A stretch of 64,000 bases of DNA from VGWB01 sp964480945 (GTDB lineage Bacteria; Bacteroidota; Ignavibacteria; UBA10030), in the NCBI GenBank assembly GCA_964480945.1, contig CAYZRX010000001.1, positions 1-64,000 of the forward strand. Direction: 5' to 3'. The notes beneath the pieces are model-generated. The model saw only the letters and a program-made list of their open reading frames with translations. It ran no database searches and was not told the DNA's origin. The position numbers were made by a program, and so were the translations under genes. Below, piece by piece: positions 8,441 through 18,603 of the stretch; positions within the stretch are counted from its first letter, which is position 1, and every line of letters begins with the position of its first letter.

Positions 8441-9280
8441 ATGACTACCATAAGAAAACAGCTGGCGGGGATTCTGTTCATCCTCAGCTCGAGCAGCCTC
8501 GTTCTTGCGCAAACGCCGTCGGTCGATCGCATCAATGTTCCGCTCTCCGATCCGGGCCGACCGGTGACGCTCAGGGTCGGCTTGATTAGTGGAAGCATTA
8601 CTGTCAAGGGATCCTCAACGAAGGAGGTTGTCGTCGAGGCCCGCACCCGCTTTGAAGAGTACGAGCGGGAGGAGAGGTCTGAAGCCCCTCCAGGTCTGAA
8701 GCGCATTCCAAACACGAGCACCGGCCTCTCCGTGGAAGAGGATGACAACGTTGTCCGTGTCAGCACGGGATCGCGGGGAGGATCGCGCACAACCGACCTT
8801 ACAATAGAGGTCCCCACCGCCTGCTCGATGAAACTCAGCACCGTCAATGACGGGGACATCAAAGTCCAAAACGTCACCGGGGACCTGGAGATCAACAACA
8901 CCAACGGCCACGTGACCTTGACCGGCATTTCGGGTTCCGCCGTGGCGCACGCTTTGAATGGCGACCTCGTGGTGACATTTGTGAAAGTCAACCCACAGAG
9001 AGCGATGTCCTTCAGCTCGCTCAACGGGAAGATCGACGTCACGCTTCCGGCGGACACGAAAGCGTCTCTCTACCTCAAAGACGAAATGGGGGAAATCTAC
9101 AGCGATTTCGACATGAAGGTCGAGCCGGCCACCACGAAGGTCGAGGAGGGAGGGAAAGGGAAGGTGGGGAGGTATCACGTCAAGGTGGAGAAAGCGATGC
9201 GGGGTGTGATCAACGGCGGCGGCGTCGAGATGCAGTTCAGCAACTTCAACGGGGACATCTACATCCGCAAGGGTAAGTAA
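8441..9280 (+). CDS. DUF4097-type exported beta-repeat protein, second copy
   Basis: A 279-residue paralogue of the preceding product: signal peptide of about 23 residues ending VLAQ, then repeated strands such as LISGSITVKGSSTKEV, LSTVNDGDIKVQNVTGDLEI, ALNGDLVVTF and the closing FNFNGDIYIRK-like unit (SNFNGDIYIRKGK). AAGGAGAAGAGGGA stands directly upstream of the ATG. It lies 71 bases after the first copy and is probably the last gene of the ECF-controlled operon. Confidence 0.85.
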   Translation: MTTIRKQLAGILFILSSSSLVLAQTPSVDRINVPLSDPGRPVTLRVGLISGSITVKGSSTKEVVVEARTRFEEYEREERSEAPPGLKRIPNTSTGLSVEEDDNVVRVSTGSRGGSRTTDLTIEVPTACSMKLSTVNDGDIKVQNVTGDLEINNTNGHVTLTGISGSAVAHALNGDLVVTFVKVNPQRAMSFSSLNGKIDVTLPADTKASLYLKDEMGEIYSDFDMKVEPATTKVEEGGKGKVGRYHVKVEKAMRGVINGGGVEMQFSNFNGDIYIRKGK

Positions 9281-9291
9281 GAACGAAGAAA

Positions 9292-9317
9292 GCAGGGGCG
9301 GTGCAACCTGCCCCTGC
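9292..9317 (+). terminator. Hairpin after the DUF4097 operon
   Basis: GCAGGGGC (9292-9299) pairs with GCCCCTGC (9310-9317) around a ten-base loop. It starts 11 bases after the stop codon. The T tract is poor, so this may be a weak intrinsic or 3'-end-stabilising hairpin. Confidence 0.5.
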
Positions 9318-9461
9318 CGTTATTCCCAAGGGACTTGAACCCCTTTCACTGCCGTTTCTTCGGCTTAGCGTCCCTTCCCCTCATAGGGGAAGGCTAGGAT
9401 GAGGTCATTTCTGACCGTCTTTCAACCTCAACTCATCCGTTTGCTGCAAGGAACGCCAGCG

Positions 9462-10787
9462 TCATTTCCGTTGCTTCTGCGTCTGATAGTTATCGTACTG
9501 GATCGACTTCTTTGCCTTCCGCGTGTCAGAGGTGTCCCTGAGGATCTTCTGATACGACTGTAGTCTCTGCTTCTGCTCCTGCAGGACAGCGCCTCCGGCC
9601 CCCGTGCTGGTCGCTGCCGGTGAAGCGCTGATCAACATCTCCGCTCCTTTCATCTCCTTCGTCGCTTCCTCGTAACGACCTTCATCCAGAGCCTTCATGG
9701 CGTGCTCCACGGTGCGGGTCGAGACGGCAACGTCTGCCTTCGCCTGCGTTTCGAGGTCCCGGTTCTTGTCGACCTCCACCAGGCTGCTTGTGTAGTGAGC
9801 AGTCGCCGCGAAGGACGGCCACCGCTCGAACCACCCAAGCTTGCCATCGTAGTGCAGCACGCCTCGTGCGACGGTGAGAGAACCGGTTCCTTCAGGCACC
9901 AGCAACTCAACCGTGAGTTCGCGGCAGTCGTTCGCATACAGGTCGCCGAGCGGGACCACATATCGATTTCCCTCCCTGCGGTACTCGATGCCGATGACGT
10001 CGAGGAGGCGCACGCCCCTTCCGAGTGTTAATTCGATGGACGCATTTTGAGCGGCGACGCACGAAAGGAGGTTGAACTCCTTCCGGAAGATCGACGCCAG
10101 GCTGTGGGGACTCTCGATGAAATAGTAGTCACCGCCGCCGCTCTCAGCGAGACCCACCATCAAGTTCTCATTGTAGTCGAGCCCGACACCCATCGTCGTC
10201 AACGAGATGGATCTCGCTCGATACCGCCGCGCGATCCTTTGAAGCTCATGAGGATCAGTGATGCCTTGGTTCGCGAGGCCATCGGAAAGCAGAATCACCC
10301 GATTGACGTACTCTTTGTCGAGGTTGCGTTCGACCTGCCGGAGCCCCTCCATCATCCCACCGCCAAGATTCGTGGTTCCCCGGGGGTAGACCTGCTCGAC
10401 GAGGCGCTTCAACTCCCTCTTGTCGCACACTCGTTGCGCCGGCCGCAGGATCTGGATGACGTTGTCATAAATGACAATAGAGAAAACATCCTCCTCGCGA
10501 AGTTGATCGATCAGCGCGTACAGAGCCCTCTTCGCGTACTCGATCTTTCCCTCATCGGCCATTGATCCGCTCCGGTCCAGGACAACCGAGAGATTCATCG
10601 GCCGCCTGCGCGGCGATTCGATCCCTGCAGCTGTGATGGCCACCTGCAGGTAAACCTTCCCGCCGTTGAACGAAATGTACGGGCAGTTGAGCCGCCCATC
10701 GATCGTGATGCCTTTGCTGTGATCTGCTGCCGAAGCAATGGACACCGCTGCAGCGAGCGTGAGAACTAGTGCGATCATTCGTTTCAT
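9462..10787 (-). CDS. Exported von Willebrand factor A domain protein
   Basis: A 441-residue protein with a signal peptide (MKRMIALVLTLAAAVSIASA) and a VWA domain at about 60-235. The metal-ion-dependent adhesion site is intact: DRSGS, the threonine in RGTTNLGG, and SDG. The part after the domain is beta-rich, then helical, and ends in a charged low-complexity tail (QKQRK). Such proteins mediate metal-dependent protein binding outside the cytoplasm. GGAGG precedes the ATG. It lies 65 bases downstream of the DUF4139 gene and is probably co-transcribed with it. Confidence 0.9.
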   Translation of the reverse strand: MKRMIALVLTLAAAVSIASAADHSKGITIDGRLNCPYISFNGGKVYLQVAITAAGIESPRRRPMNLSVVLDRSGSMADEGKIEYAKRALYALIDQLREEDVFSIVIYDNVIQILRPAQRVCDKRELKRLVEQVYPRGTTNLGGGMMEGLRQVERNLDKEYVNRVILLSDGLANQGITDPHELQRIARRYRARSISLTTMGVGLDYNENLMVGLAESGGGDYYFIESPHSLASIFRKEFNLLSCVAAQNASIELTLGRGVRLLDVIGIEYRREGNRYVVPLGDLYANDCRELTVELLVPEGTGSLTVARGVLHYDGKLGWFERWPSFAATAHYTSSLVEVDKNRDLETQAKADVAVSTRTVEHAMKALDEGRYEEATKEMKGAEMLISASPAATSTGAGGAVLQEQKQRLQSYQKILRDTSDTRKAKKSIQYDNYQTQKQRK

Positions 10788-10852
10788 AGATCTACCCTCC
10801 TTTCATCCTTATGGGAAGTGCCACGCACCTCCACGGTGCGTCACGCTTGCAT

Positions 10853-12370
10853 CTACCACGAATACCGGATCGTATAGTTGACGACCGCTTGCCCGTCTTT
10901 GGCGATCTTCACCGGGAACCTTAGCGTCGTTTGATCCACCTTCGTCCAATCGGTATTGCTTCTGACAATCTCCCACTGGCTCCAGCGCCAAGGGTGCTCG
11001 TAGACCTGTACTTCCACCGGCTCTTCCTTGTGGTTGCGGACCTTGATCTCGATGGTCTCTTCTATGATATGTCCGGACGCGTACGTCTTGAAATCCTTCT
11101 GCGCGCGCTCCCCGACGATGTCGAACGCGTTCCCGAGATAAAGCTTCACCTCTTCGTCTTTCGGTGTATGATCGATCTGATCCTCCCCGATGAATTGTTC
11201 CCTTCCATCCTCATCCCGCTTGTAGACCCGGACCTTACCCTTTGGGAGCGGTATGCCGAGGCCGGATCGGTCGTCGTTCTTGAACGTCACGTACACCCCC
11301 ACCTTCGTGTTTGATTGTTGGCCGAAGCTCCCCTGCGATCGGTACGAGTAGTTTCTATACCAGGCCCGCCACTGATCTGCGAGGCCGTCGTAAAGGAAAA
11401 CCTTCTTTGCCGATACGCTGTTCGCGGAGGTCAGCTCGATCTGCTTGGTCTCGTTGTTGTTCAGATCGGTCCGGCGCTGCAGCGAGTAGAGCTTGTATTC
11501 AAAGAGGTCCGTCTGCTTGAACTGGGGCGCGGCGGCGTTTGTCACGGCGAGACCCTTTGCCATCCGGGCTTCGTAGTCAAACACCTGTTGCACGACGTTC
11601 ACATCGCCTGCGACCAGTTTGAGCCCCGCGTTCTTGAAGCTCGTGCCGGAATTATTCGTGACGGTAACCCAGCCCGTCACGTCGATCTTCGAGTCGTCTT
11701 TGTTCAGCAGCGCGACGTAGTCGCAATTCCACGAGAGCTGCCGGGCGAGGTAGCTGATCTCCGCCTTCTGGCGCCCCTCCCGTGAGTTCGTGACAAGCCA
11801 CTCAAGCTGCGGGCGAAGGATGAGACCCTGAGGGAGACTTGGGAGGAGGAGCTGACCGGCCGGGTTGATCTCGATCTTGCCGTTGATTTCCGCAATCATT
11901 CCCCCTGTGGAGTAGTAATTGGGGATTGAAAGGCCGGATTGCGGCTGCAGTTGATAGCCGGTCGCAAGGAGCTTCCCGCGGACGATGTATTCCTTTTCCG
12001 TTTCGGGATCGACGCGGCGGAATTCAACCTCCTTGCCGATATATTTCTCGAGCAGCTTCGCCGGATGGACGAGGTCGTACTCATAATTCTGTTCGAGGAT
12101 TCGGACGGCCGAGGGATCCGTGAGGCTCATGAAATGCAGCGAGGTTCCATCGATCGTAGCCGGGATATCGGGCAGGGCGACACGGCTCATGCCTTTCACG
12201 AGGTTGATGATCCGCTCCTCCCTGATGAGGGAGAGATTTTGATTATAGATGGTCAGATCGACGGCTGTTCGGTCGCCAACCGTTGATGGCTGGCTTTCCT
12301 GTGCGAAGATGCCTCCGCCGACTCCGAGAACCATCATGAGACTGGCGAAAATGCGGTGAATTTTGAACAT
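10853..12370 (-). CDS. Exported DUF4139 domain protein
   Basis: A 505-residue protein with a signal peptide ending GGIFAQ. It matches the DUF4139 family: the N-terminal DLTIYNQNLSLIREER segment, the middle WLVTNSREGRQKAEISYLAR, and the C-terminal beta-sandwich ending NYTIRYSW. Function of the family is unknown; members are exported and often near regulatory or envelope genes. GAGGGGG precedes the ATG. It is divergent from the second ECF sigma gene with only about 105 bases between them, so the sigma factor may control it. Confidence 0.85.
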   Translation of the reverse strand: MFKIHRIFASLMMVLGVGGGIFAQESQPSTVGDRTAVDLTIYNQNLSLIREERIINLVKGMSRVALPDIPATIDGTSLHFMSLTDPSAVRILEQNYEYDLVHPAKLLEKYIGKEVEFRRVDPETEKEYIVRGKLLATGYQLQPQSGLSIPNYYSTGGMIAEINGKIEINPAGQLLLPSLPQGLILRPQLEWLVTNSREGRQKAEISYLARQLSWNCDYVALLNKDDSKIDVTGWVTVTNNSGTSFKNAGLKLVAGDVNVVQQVFDYEARMAKGLAVTNAAAPQFKQTDLFEYKLYSLQRRTDLNNNETKQIELTSANSVSAKKVFLYDGLADQWRAWYRNYSYRSQGSFGQQSNTKVGVYVTFKNDDRSGLGIPLPKGKVRVYKRDEDGREQFIGEDQIDHTPKDEEVKLYLGNAFDIVGERAQKDFKTYASGHIIEETIEIKVRNHKEEPVEVQVYEHPWRWSQWEIVRSNTDWTKVDQTTLRFPVKIAKDGQAVVNYTIRYSW

Positions 12371-12476
12371 GGCAGCCCCCTCTGAGTTGTTTGGATAATG
12401 GTTTGGTTCTTAGTAATTTTGCATGGTTTTGGCATTCACCTTCTGCCCGTTGATGACATTAACTGACGAAAGGTAA

Positions 12477-13049
12477 ATGAAGTCGTCGCTCCTCTTCCTG
12501 AACACAGACAGCAAGATCCTGGACCTCATTCGGAGAGGGGACGAGGAAGCACTTGTGATGCTGTACGAATCGAATCGGCGCCCGGTTTTGGCGTATGTCA
12601 TCAGGAACAGCGGAACTGAGGATGATGCTGAAGACATGCTGCAGGAGTCGCTGGTGGTCTTGTGGGAACGGGTTCGATCCGGGCGGTTTGAGTACTCGGC
12701 AAAGCTGAGCACGTTCATCTACGGGGTCGTCAAAAATATGTGGTCGCGCAGGCTTGCGCACATGAGAAGGGAAGCACCGTCAGAGCTTGATCCCGAACAG
12801 CACTCGGATGGAGCTCTTTCGCCCCTTGAACATCTGATTGATTCCGAGGAAGCGGAGCTTGTGCGCGCGGCGCTGGAGCGGATCGGGGAACAGTGTCAGA
12901 AGCTCTTGAAGCTGTTCTACTGGGAGGAGCTGTCGATGGAGGAGATCGCGGTTCAGATGGGCTTCGCGAACGCGGATACCGTTAAGGCGAAGAAATATCA
13001 ATGCAAGAAAGCGCTGGAAACGGTGCTGCGAGAAGTCATGGCGCAATAA
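12477..13049 (+). CDS. ECF-type RNA polymerase sigma factor
   Basis: A 190-residue sigma-70 family protein. Region 2 includes EDDAEDMLQESLVVLWERV and STFIYGVVKNMWSRRL. Region 4 includes EELSMEEIAVQMGF followed by the recognition helix NADTVKAKKYQCKKAL. The variant Gly-Phe-Ala-Asn-Ala-Asp segment is typical of Bacteroidetes/Chlorobi-type sigma factors. A putative zinc anti-sigma gene follows after 100 bases, and the DUF4139/VWA operon is divergent. Confidence 0.9.
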   Translation: MKSSLLFLNTDSKILDLIRRGDEEALVMLYESNRRPVLAYVIRNSGTEDDAEDMLQESLVVLWERVRSGRFEYSAKLSTFIYGVVKNMWSRRLAHMRREAPSELDPEQHSDGALSPLEHLIDSEEAELVRAALERIGEQCQKLLKLFYWEELSMEEIAVQMGFANADTVKAKKYQCKKALETVLREVMAQ

Positions 13050-13149
13050 AGTGGTGAAGGTGAAAGGATTTGAACGGCGGACCACGATCGTTGGGCGCAA
13101 AAATCCGGAACGGGAAACTTGGAACTCGAAACCGTAAACTGACCGAGTT

Positions 13150-14202
13150 ATGCCTGAGCTAAAGTTACACTGGACCGATGATGAGGATCTGCTCGCGAGG
13201 TTTGTTCTGAATCGCGTGGAGGCGGCAGAGCGAGAACAGCTTGAAGCACACCTGAGGAGTTGCGAGCGGTGCCGCCGCGCGGTCGAGGCTGAGCAGTTGC
13301 TCGCTGCGGGGATCAGAAAAGCGGGAAGGGACCAGCTGAAGGCACGACTGAGGGAAAGGGTGGTTCCCCGGAAGAAATTCGAGGTCACGTGGTATCAGGT
13401 TGCTGGCGCGGCGGCGGCGATTGTGGTTCTCGTCAGTATTGGCCTCTACAACCGGTGGTTCATTTCGGGTGTGAGGGAACAACCGCCGATGGCCGCTCAG
13501 CAGAATGAAGTGGACAAGCTTGAGATGCCGGCGGATCGATCCAAACCGATTGAGAAAGACAGGGAGAAGGGGCCATCGCCTGCGGCTGGCGGTGCACGTC
13601 CGCGCGGAGCGGCGAAGGGGATCGCGGCAGAGGCTCCTCAGGTCCCAATTGAGGCCAAATCGAATCGCGCGCTCGAGCCGAAGGTAGCCCCTCTGCAGAT
13701 CGCAGCCGCCCAGGCGGAGAAGGAACCTGAAGCCTTGGACAAAGGGATGCTGGAGGCAAAAACAGTATGGGTGGAAGGAACCGTCCTTTCACAAGCCCGG
13801 GAAGACCGAGCTGTCCTTCCTGCGGGGAAGAAGGCCGAGCAGCTGCATGCCCGCAAGATGGCGGAACCGGCTCCGGCTTTTCAGCAGCAAGCACTCGTGC
13901 GGACAAAAGAGGCTGCAGGCTTCATCATCACTCAGCTTCCGGCATCCGACCTCCCAAAGTCCCGACGGCAAGAGTCGCATCGATCGAATTCCATCCAGAC
14001 GCTGCTTGGGCGGACAGGTGAAAAGCTGCACTTGACAATCTACCTTGATACGCTCGTGACCGATCCGGAACTGCAGGACGCGCGCATCGTGCCGATCAGC
14101 GAGGACTCAATCATTCTGAACCTGGGCAGCCAACAAATCGGGTTTAAGATCCCCCCTGGCTGGAGTCAAGAAACGTTGAAGCAAACGGGCAAGAAGCAGT
14201 GA
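13150..14202 (+). CDS. Putative zinc-finger anti-sigma factor with long periplasmic part
   Basis: A 350-residue membrane protein. The zinc-finger motif H-x3-C-x2-C (HLRSCERC) lies at about residues 35-42. One membrane helix follows at about 80-100 (VAGAAAAIVVLVSIGLY). The periplasmic part begins as a low-complexity Pro/Ala/Lys/Glu linker of about 150 residues and ends in a globular domain starting near KLHLTIYLDTLVTDPEL. It pairs with the sigma gene just upstream. The long linker could span the periplasm. Confidence 0.8.
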   Translation: MPELKLHWTDDEDLLARFVLNRVEAAEREQLEAHLRSCERCRRAVEAEQLLAAGIRKAGRDQLKARLRERVVPRKKFEVTWYQVAGAAAAIVVLVSIGLYNRWFISGVREQPPMAAQQNEVDKLEMPADRSKPIEKDREKGPSPAAGGARPRGAAKGIAAEAPQVPIEAKSNRALEPKVAPLQIAAAQAEKEPEALDKGMLEAKTVWVEGTVLSQAREDRAVLPAGKKAEQLHARKMAEPAPAFQQQALVRTKEAAGFIITQLPASDLPKSRRQESHRSNSIQTLLGRTGEKLHLTIYLDTLVTDPELQDARIVPISEDSIILNLGSQQIGFKIPPGWSQETLKQTGKKQ

Positions 14203-14804
14203 AGGAGCGCGCGTCCGTTGCTGATCTGCGAGCATTCACGCGAGAGCGCCTTATCCGATCCTGTTCTTCCGGCATTGCGCTTTTCTTCCCGCCTCTTGCA
14301 GAATCTTCTCTCGAATCGATTCCCCCCGCGTGAACCGCTGACGCTTTTGCCTGCTCGTAGACCCTGATCCCGCTATAGCACGCGCAAGCCCTGCCTCCCG
14401 TCGGGTATTCGCAAACATTCATTCCTTGCGCATTTCACCCACGCAGCAATTTGGAGAAGGTACGAGAGGTTAGGTTCCCCAACTGTCAAACAACTTGACC
14501 GAGTAGGAGGCAGCCGATTGTCGCGCAGAGCCATCTCGCCGCAGATGGCACATGAAGTAGTGACTGGAGACACAAACGGTCGGTGTGATGAAGAGATGAC
14601 TTGACTTTCGATGCTGAGGAGATTATCTTGGGTCAAGAGTTTTTGCATTCCTATCGGACGACGGGTCTTCGCGTAGCATCACGACTAGCGATCCTATTTC
14701 ATCGATTCGCACGATCACATGGAGAGACGACTTCGCGGTTCAAGAGTGCAGCCGGTTGACCGCTGAAGGTGTTTTTCTTTTCCTCGTCCAGGGCAGACAT
14801 CGCT
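14203..14804. other. Intergenic region without a gene
   Basis: About 600 bases in which I find no convincing reading frame, RNA gene or repeat. Frames on the minus strand here have no recognisable protein and no ribosome binding site. Confidence 0.5.
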
Positions 14805-17101
14805 ATGCTGGATTCTCGTCACGATTGGCTCGCGAAACTCATCCTCTGTTCACTTGCGCTGAGCGCACTACTCGTCAGTAGTGCAGGGGCGCAAGGGAAC
14901 GGCAGCCCCGATCCTCCCGCCGGCCTCCGTGTCACCTCTGTAACACCAACATCCGCTGCGCTCAGCTGGCAATCCGTCCCGGCCGCAGAATCCTATGAGA
15001 TTGAAGTTGCCACGGACTCCAAATTCCACTCGGTTGTGAGCAGCGGCTCGACGTCCTCCACTTCGATCGATGTGAATGGACTGGCCGGAGGTACGACCTA
15101 TCTCTGGCATGTGAGGGCGGACAACGGGAAGAAAGAAAGTGATTGGAAAGAAGGCGCAAGCTTCGCGACGGAGCCTGCTGAAGCAGTCGTGCAGACGCCT
15201 GTTGCTCCAGGACTCGTCTCGCCGTCGAACAATGCAAAGGATATTCCGGCTGATGTGACGTTATCGTGGAGCAGCGTTGAGGGAGCCGCTTCGTACCGGA
15301 TACAGATCTCGACCGATGCGAACTTCGCCAGTACAGTCACAGATGAAGCTGGACTGACAGCCACGTCGTTTGGCGCGTCAGGACTTTCGCCGGGCGCGAA
15401 ATACTACTGGCGCGTAAGTGCGGCGAACGCGGGGGGCACGAGCCAGTGGTCGAGCAAAAGGGCACTTACGGTCGCTTCCAGCCAATCGGGTGGCTCGGCC
15501 CAGAGCAGCCCGACTTCCGTCGATCCTCCTTCGGGACTTCAGGTTGATGACATCACCTCGACATCCGCCACTTTGAGTTGGAGCGGATCTTCGAGCGCGA
15601 AGTTCGACGTCCAGCTGAATCCAGGGAGCAAGAGCTATTCAACCAACTCGTCGACGTTGACGATCACCTCGCTCTCCCCCAACACGACGTACGACTGGCA
15701 AGTGAGATCCAAGAGCAGCAATGGTAAGGACACGAGCGACTGGGTGTCTGGTCCATCCTTCACGACTCTTGAATCACCGCCGCCCCCACCTCTGAAACCT
15801 CCAGCGCCGACGGGGTTAAGCGCCACGCCGACGGAGACGGGTGCAACGCTAAGCTGGGACAGTTCGGTGGGAGCCACCTCCTACCGGGTGCAGGTATCAA
15901 CGAAAGCGAACTTTCCGCCGGGGCAGACGGATCAGGATGTGACAACGACGGAGACGACGATAGCGATCGGTGGGCTGAGCAGTCAGACGACCTACTACTG
16001 GCGGGTGAGCGCATCGAATACGGCGGGGGCGAGCGGATGGTCAACGTCAGGATTTACAACACTAGGTGCACAAACGTCCCAAGTCCCAGCAGTACCGACC
16101 GGCTTGAATGCCTCGCCGACGGAGACGGGTGCAACGCTAAGCTGGGACAGTTCGGTGGGAGCCACCTCNNNNNNNNNNNNNNNNNNNNNNNNNNNNNNNN
16201 NNNNNNNNNNNNNNNNNNNNNNNNNNNNNNNNNNNNNNNNNNNNNNNNNNNNNNNNNNNNNNNNNNNNCGCCGACGGAGACGGGTGCAACGCTAAGCTGG
16301 GACAGTTCGGTGGGAGCCACCTCCTACCGGGTGCAGGTATCAACGAAAGCGAACTTTCCGCCGGGGCAGACGGATCAAGATGCGACGGCAGACACGACGC
16401 TGGTGATTAGCGGGTTGAGCAGTCAGACAACCTACTACTGGCGGGTGAGTGCAACGAATGCAGCGGGGACAAGCGGATGGTCGACGGCGGGATTCACGAC
16501 GTTAGTCACTCGGCCGTCACAACCTCCAGCGGCACCGACCGGGTTGAGTGCCACACTGACGGCGACAGGTGCAGCGCTGAGCTGGAACAGATCGACAGGG
16601 GCTTTCTCGTACCGGGCAGAAGTGTCGACGAAATCGAGCTTTCCGCCAGGGCAGACAACGAGCGTGACTACTTCTGACACGTTCTTGACGGTCGGCGGAT
16701 TGACTGACAGCACGACTTACTATTGGCAGGTGGGTGCATCGAACGGGACGGATTCGCCAAGTTGGTCAGGAGTGGTGAGCTTCACGACCACGGCTTCCGG
16801 AGTCACGTCCGTAGACCCTGTCGATCAGACGGTGCCGGCCGGATTCAGGCTCAGCCAGAATTACCCAAATCCATTCAACCCTTCGACGACGATCGAATTC
16901 TCACTGCCCAAGTCCGGTCACGTGAAGATCAATATCTACAATACCCTCGGCGACCTCGTTCATACACTTGTCGACGAGAATCTCTCTCCTGGCACGCATC
17001 GGAGACAGTGGGTGGCTTCGGGCCTGACAAGCGGTGTATACTTCTACCGCATCCAAACGAACGGGTATGTTGAGACGAAGCGTCTCGTGCTGCTGAAATA
17101 G
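14805..17101 (+). CDS. T9SS-exported fibronectin type III repeat protein (interrupted by assembly gap)
   Basis: A large surface protein: signal peptide (LILCSLALSALLVSSAGAQG), at least seven fibronectin type III domains, and a C-terminal T9SS sorting domain (FRLSQNYPNPFNPSTTI ... SGVYFYRI ... KRLVLLK). Domains 4 to 6 are nearly identical, with the repeated core PTETGATLSWDSSVGAT and a 288-base (96-residue) period. The N run falls within this array, and the reading frame differs by one base before and after it. A gap of 233 rather than 100 bases would place all copies in register and restore the frame. Likely an adhesin or matrix protein. The ATG at 14805 is preferred over a GTG at 14769 because it opens the signal peptide. 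Confidence 0.85.
15830..16560 (+). repeat. Tandem 288-bp fibronectin type III coding repeats
   Basis: The same segment (GACGGAGACGGGTGCAAC and about 60 following bases) starts at 15830, 16118 and 16273. The first two are 288 bases apart. The third follows the gap. Near identity of the copies is the probable reason the assembly broke here. Confidence 0.85.
16169..16268. other. Assembly gap, 100 N
   Basis: Exactly 100 N, the usual placeholder for a gap of unknown length. It lies inside the fibronectin repeat array. Confidence 0.99.
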
Positions 17102-17127
17102 ACCGACCCATCTTTGCTTTTCCAAAG

Positions 17128-17162
17128 AATCCAGCCTGCGCGAGCGGGCTGGATTTTTTTGT
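17128..17162 (+). terminator. Intrinsic terminator after the fibronectin gene
   Basis: AATCCAGCC (17128-17136) pairs with GGCTGGATT (17147-17155), and the stem runs into a tract of seven T. It starts 27 bases after the stop codon. Confidence 0.9.
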
Positions 17163-17330
17163 GGACACTGGGTGCAGTTCTCCTTGTTGGGGGGCCTCCC
17201 GGGTTCAACCAATTCTCACAATGCTCCTCCTGGAACATTTCAATGGAGGGGGGCGTCTAAGATTCAAAGGGCACGAAAGCGAGAAAGACCTGTCTACCTC
17301 GCTCATCAACAATTGTCAGGAGGTACAGCT

Positions 17331-18353
17331 ATGAGGAAGCTACTTGCTACTGTGGCACTGCTTGGGCTGATCGTGGGCGTCGGGGCTGCGCAATCTGGTG
17401 GTCGCGCAGAATGGGTGAGCAAAGAAAAAGCCGGCGCTTCCCGGAAAGGGTGGCTCGGGGTCTCCATTCAGGATATCACGTCGCATCTCAAACGCTCGAT
17501 GGATTTGAAGACGACAGAGGGGGCGCTCGTCACCAGCGTTGTTGACGACAGTCCCGCAGACTCAGCCGGGATCAAGGAAGATGACGTCATCATCCAATTC
17601 GACGGAAAAGACATCGGCGGAGCGTCGGATCTCCAGGAGGCGGTCGGCAAGACCAGACCGGGCGCGAAAGTCTCCATCACAGTTTTGCGAAAGGGAGAGA
17701 AGAAAACCATTCAGGTTACGATTGGAAAGTATCCCCGAGCCGAGAGGTTCAGCATCACGATACCACGGGCACCGCGGGCTCTTGAGATTCTTACGGAAGG
17801 CTACCGGATACAGGGGCTCACGCTAAGAAGCCTGAGCGACCAGCTCGCTCAATACTTCCAGGTCCCGGATGGCGAAGGGGTGCTCGTCTGGGAGGTTGAG
17901 AAGGAAAGCCCCGCCGAGAAAGCAGGAATCAAAGCTGGTGACGTTCTTACCAAGGTGGGCGGCAAGCGGATTAAAGAGGTCCGTGACGTGTCCCGCGCCT
18001 TGGGGGCGTTCGACGAAGGCGAGAAAGTCAACGTCGACGTCATCCGCAAGGGGGAACGCAAGTCCTTGAGCATAGAGGTTGCGGAGGCTGAGGACTTTCA
18101 CGGATTCAACTTCCGGTTTGATGGATCGCGGTTCAATCGGAATCTTCGGGAGTTTTACTTCAAAGGAGCTCCGGACGTCGACATTGAAGTCCCACGCATC
18201 GAGATCGAGCACATCCGCCCGGATATGGATGCTCTGAGGATCGAGATGGACCACCTGCGTGACCAGCTGCAAGATCAGACAAGTCGTATGCGGGAGGACC
18301 TGAGGCGGAACATCAGGCCGAGGGTAATCGTGAGGGGGATTCGACAAATCTGA
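17331..18353 (+). CDS. Exported protein with two PDZ domains
   Basis: A 340-residue protein with a signal peptide (MRKLLATVALLGLIVGVGAA) and two PDZ domains, at about 42-130 (KGWLGVSIQDI ... DSPADSAGIKEDDVIIQFDG) and 165-250 (ESPAEKAGIKAGDVLTKVGG). No protease domain is present, so it is not an HtrA enzyme. The C-terminal 90 residues are charged and helical, ending in an Arg-rich tail, and may form a coiled coil. It probably scaffolds or senses proteins in the periplasm. The start is fixed by AGGAGG at 17318-17323. Confidence 0.9.
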   Translation: MRKLLATVALLGLIVGVGAAQSGGRAEWVSKEKAGASRKGWLGVSIQDITSHLKRSMDLKTTEGALVTSVVDDSPADSAGIKEDDVIIQFDGKDIGGASDLQEAVGKTRPGAKVSITVLRKGEKKTIQVTIGKYPRAERFSITIPRAPRALEILTEGYRIQGLTLRSLSDQLAQYFQVPDGEGVLVWEVEKESPAEKAGIKAGDVLTKVGGKRIKEVRDVSRALGAFDEGEKVNVDVIRKGERKSLSIEVAEAEDFHGFNFRFDGSRFNRNLREFYFKGAPDVDIEVPRIEIEHIRPDMDALRIEMDHLRDQLQDQTSRMREDLRRNIRPRVIVRGIRQI

Positions 18354-18384
18354 GAGGTTGCTTTTTCCTCGTTTCCACGCCGAG

Positions 18385-18418
18385 TCCGGCTGCAGGGTGC
18401 TGCGGCCGGATTTTTTTT
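18385..18418 (+). terminator. Intrinsic terminator after the PDZ gene
   Basis: TCCGGC (18385-18390) pairs with GCCGGA (18405-18410), extended inward by partial TGCAG/CTGCG pairing, and is followed by eight T. Confidence 0.9.
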
Positions 18419-18603
18419 GCCTTCGCGCGCGTCTCTGGCAAATCATTATCCCTCCGAGTTCCTGCCTGCTGCGCCATTGAGAGCCTGTCGTTTGAGATGC
18501 TCTCGCAAGGGATTGCATCAGCTCGCGCCCGGGCGAAAACGTCGGGCAATCCTTGCCAATCAGGCAAAGTTGGCGTATTTTTGTCCAGAGGAGAAGCCCG
18601 CTG

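Noticed and set aside
14805..17101. Frameshift or pseudogene in the fibronectin repeat gene
   Set aside because: The frame change falls exactly at the 100-N gap and is explained by its arbitrary length.
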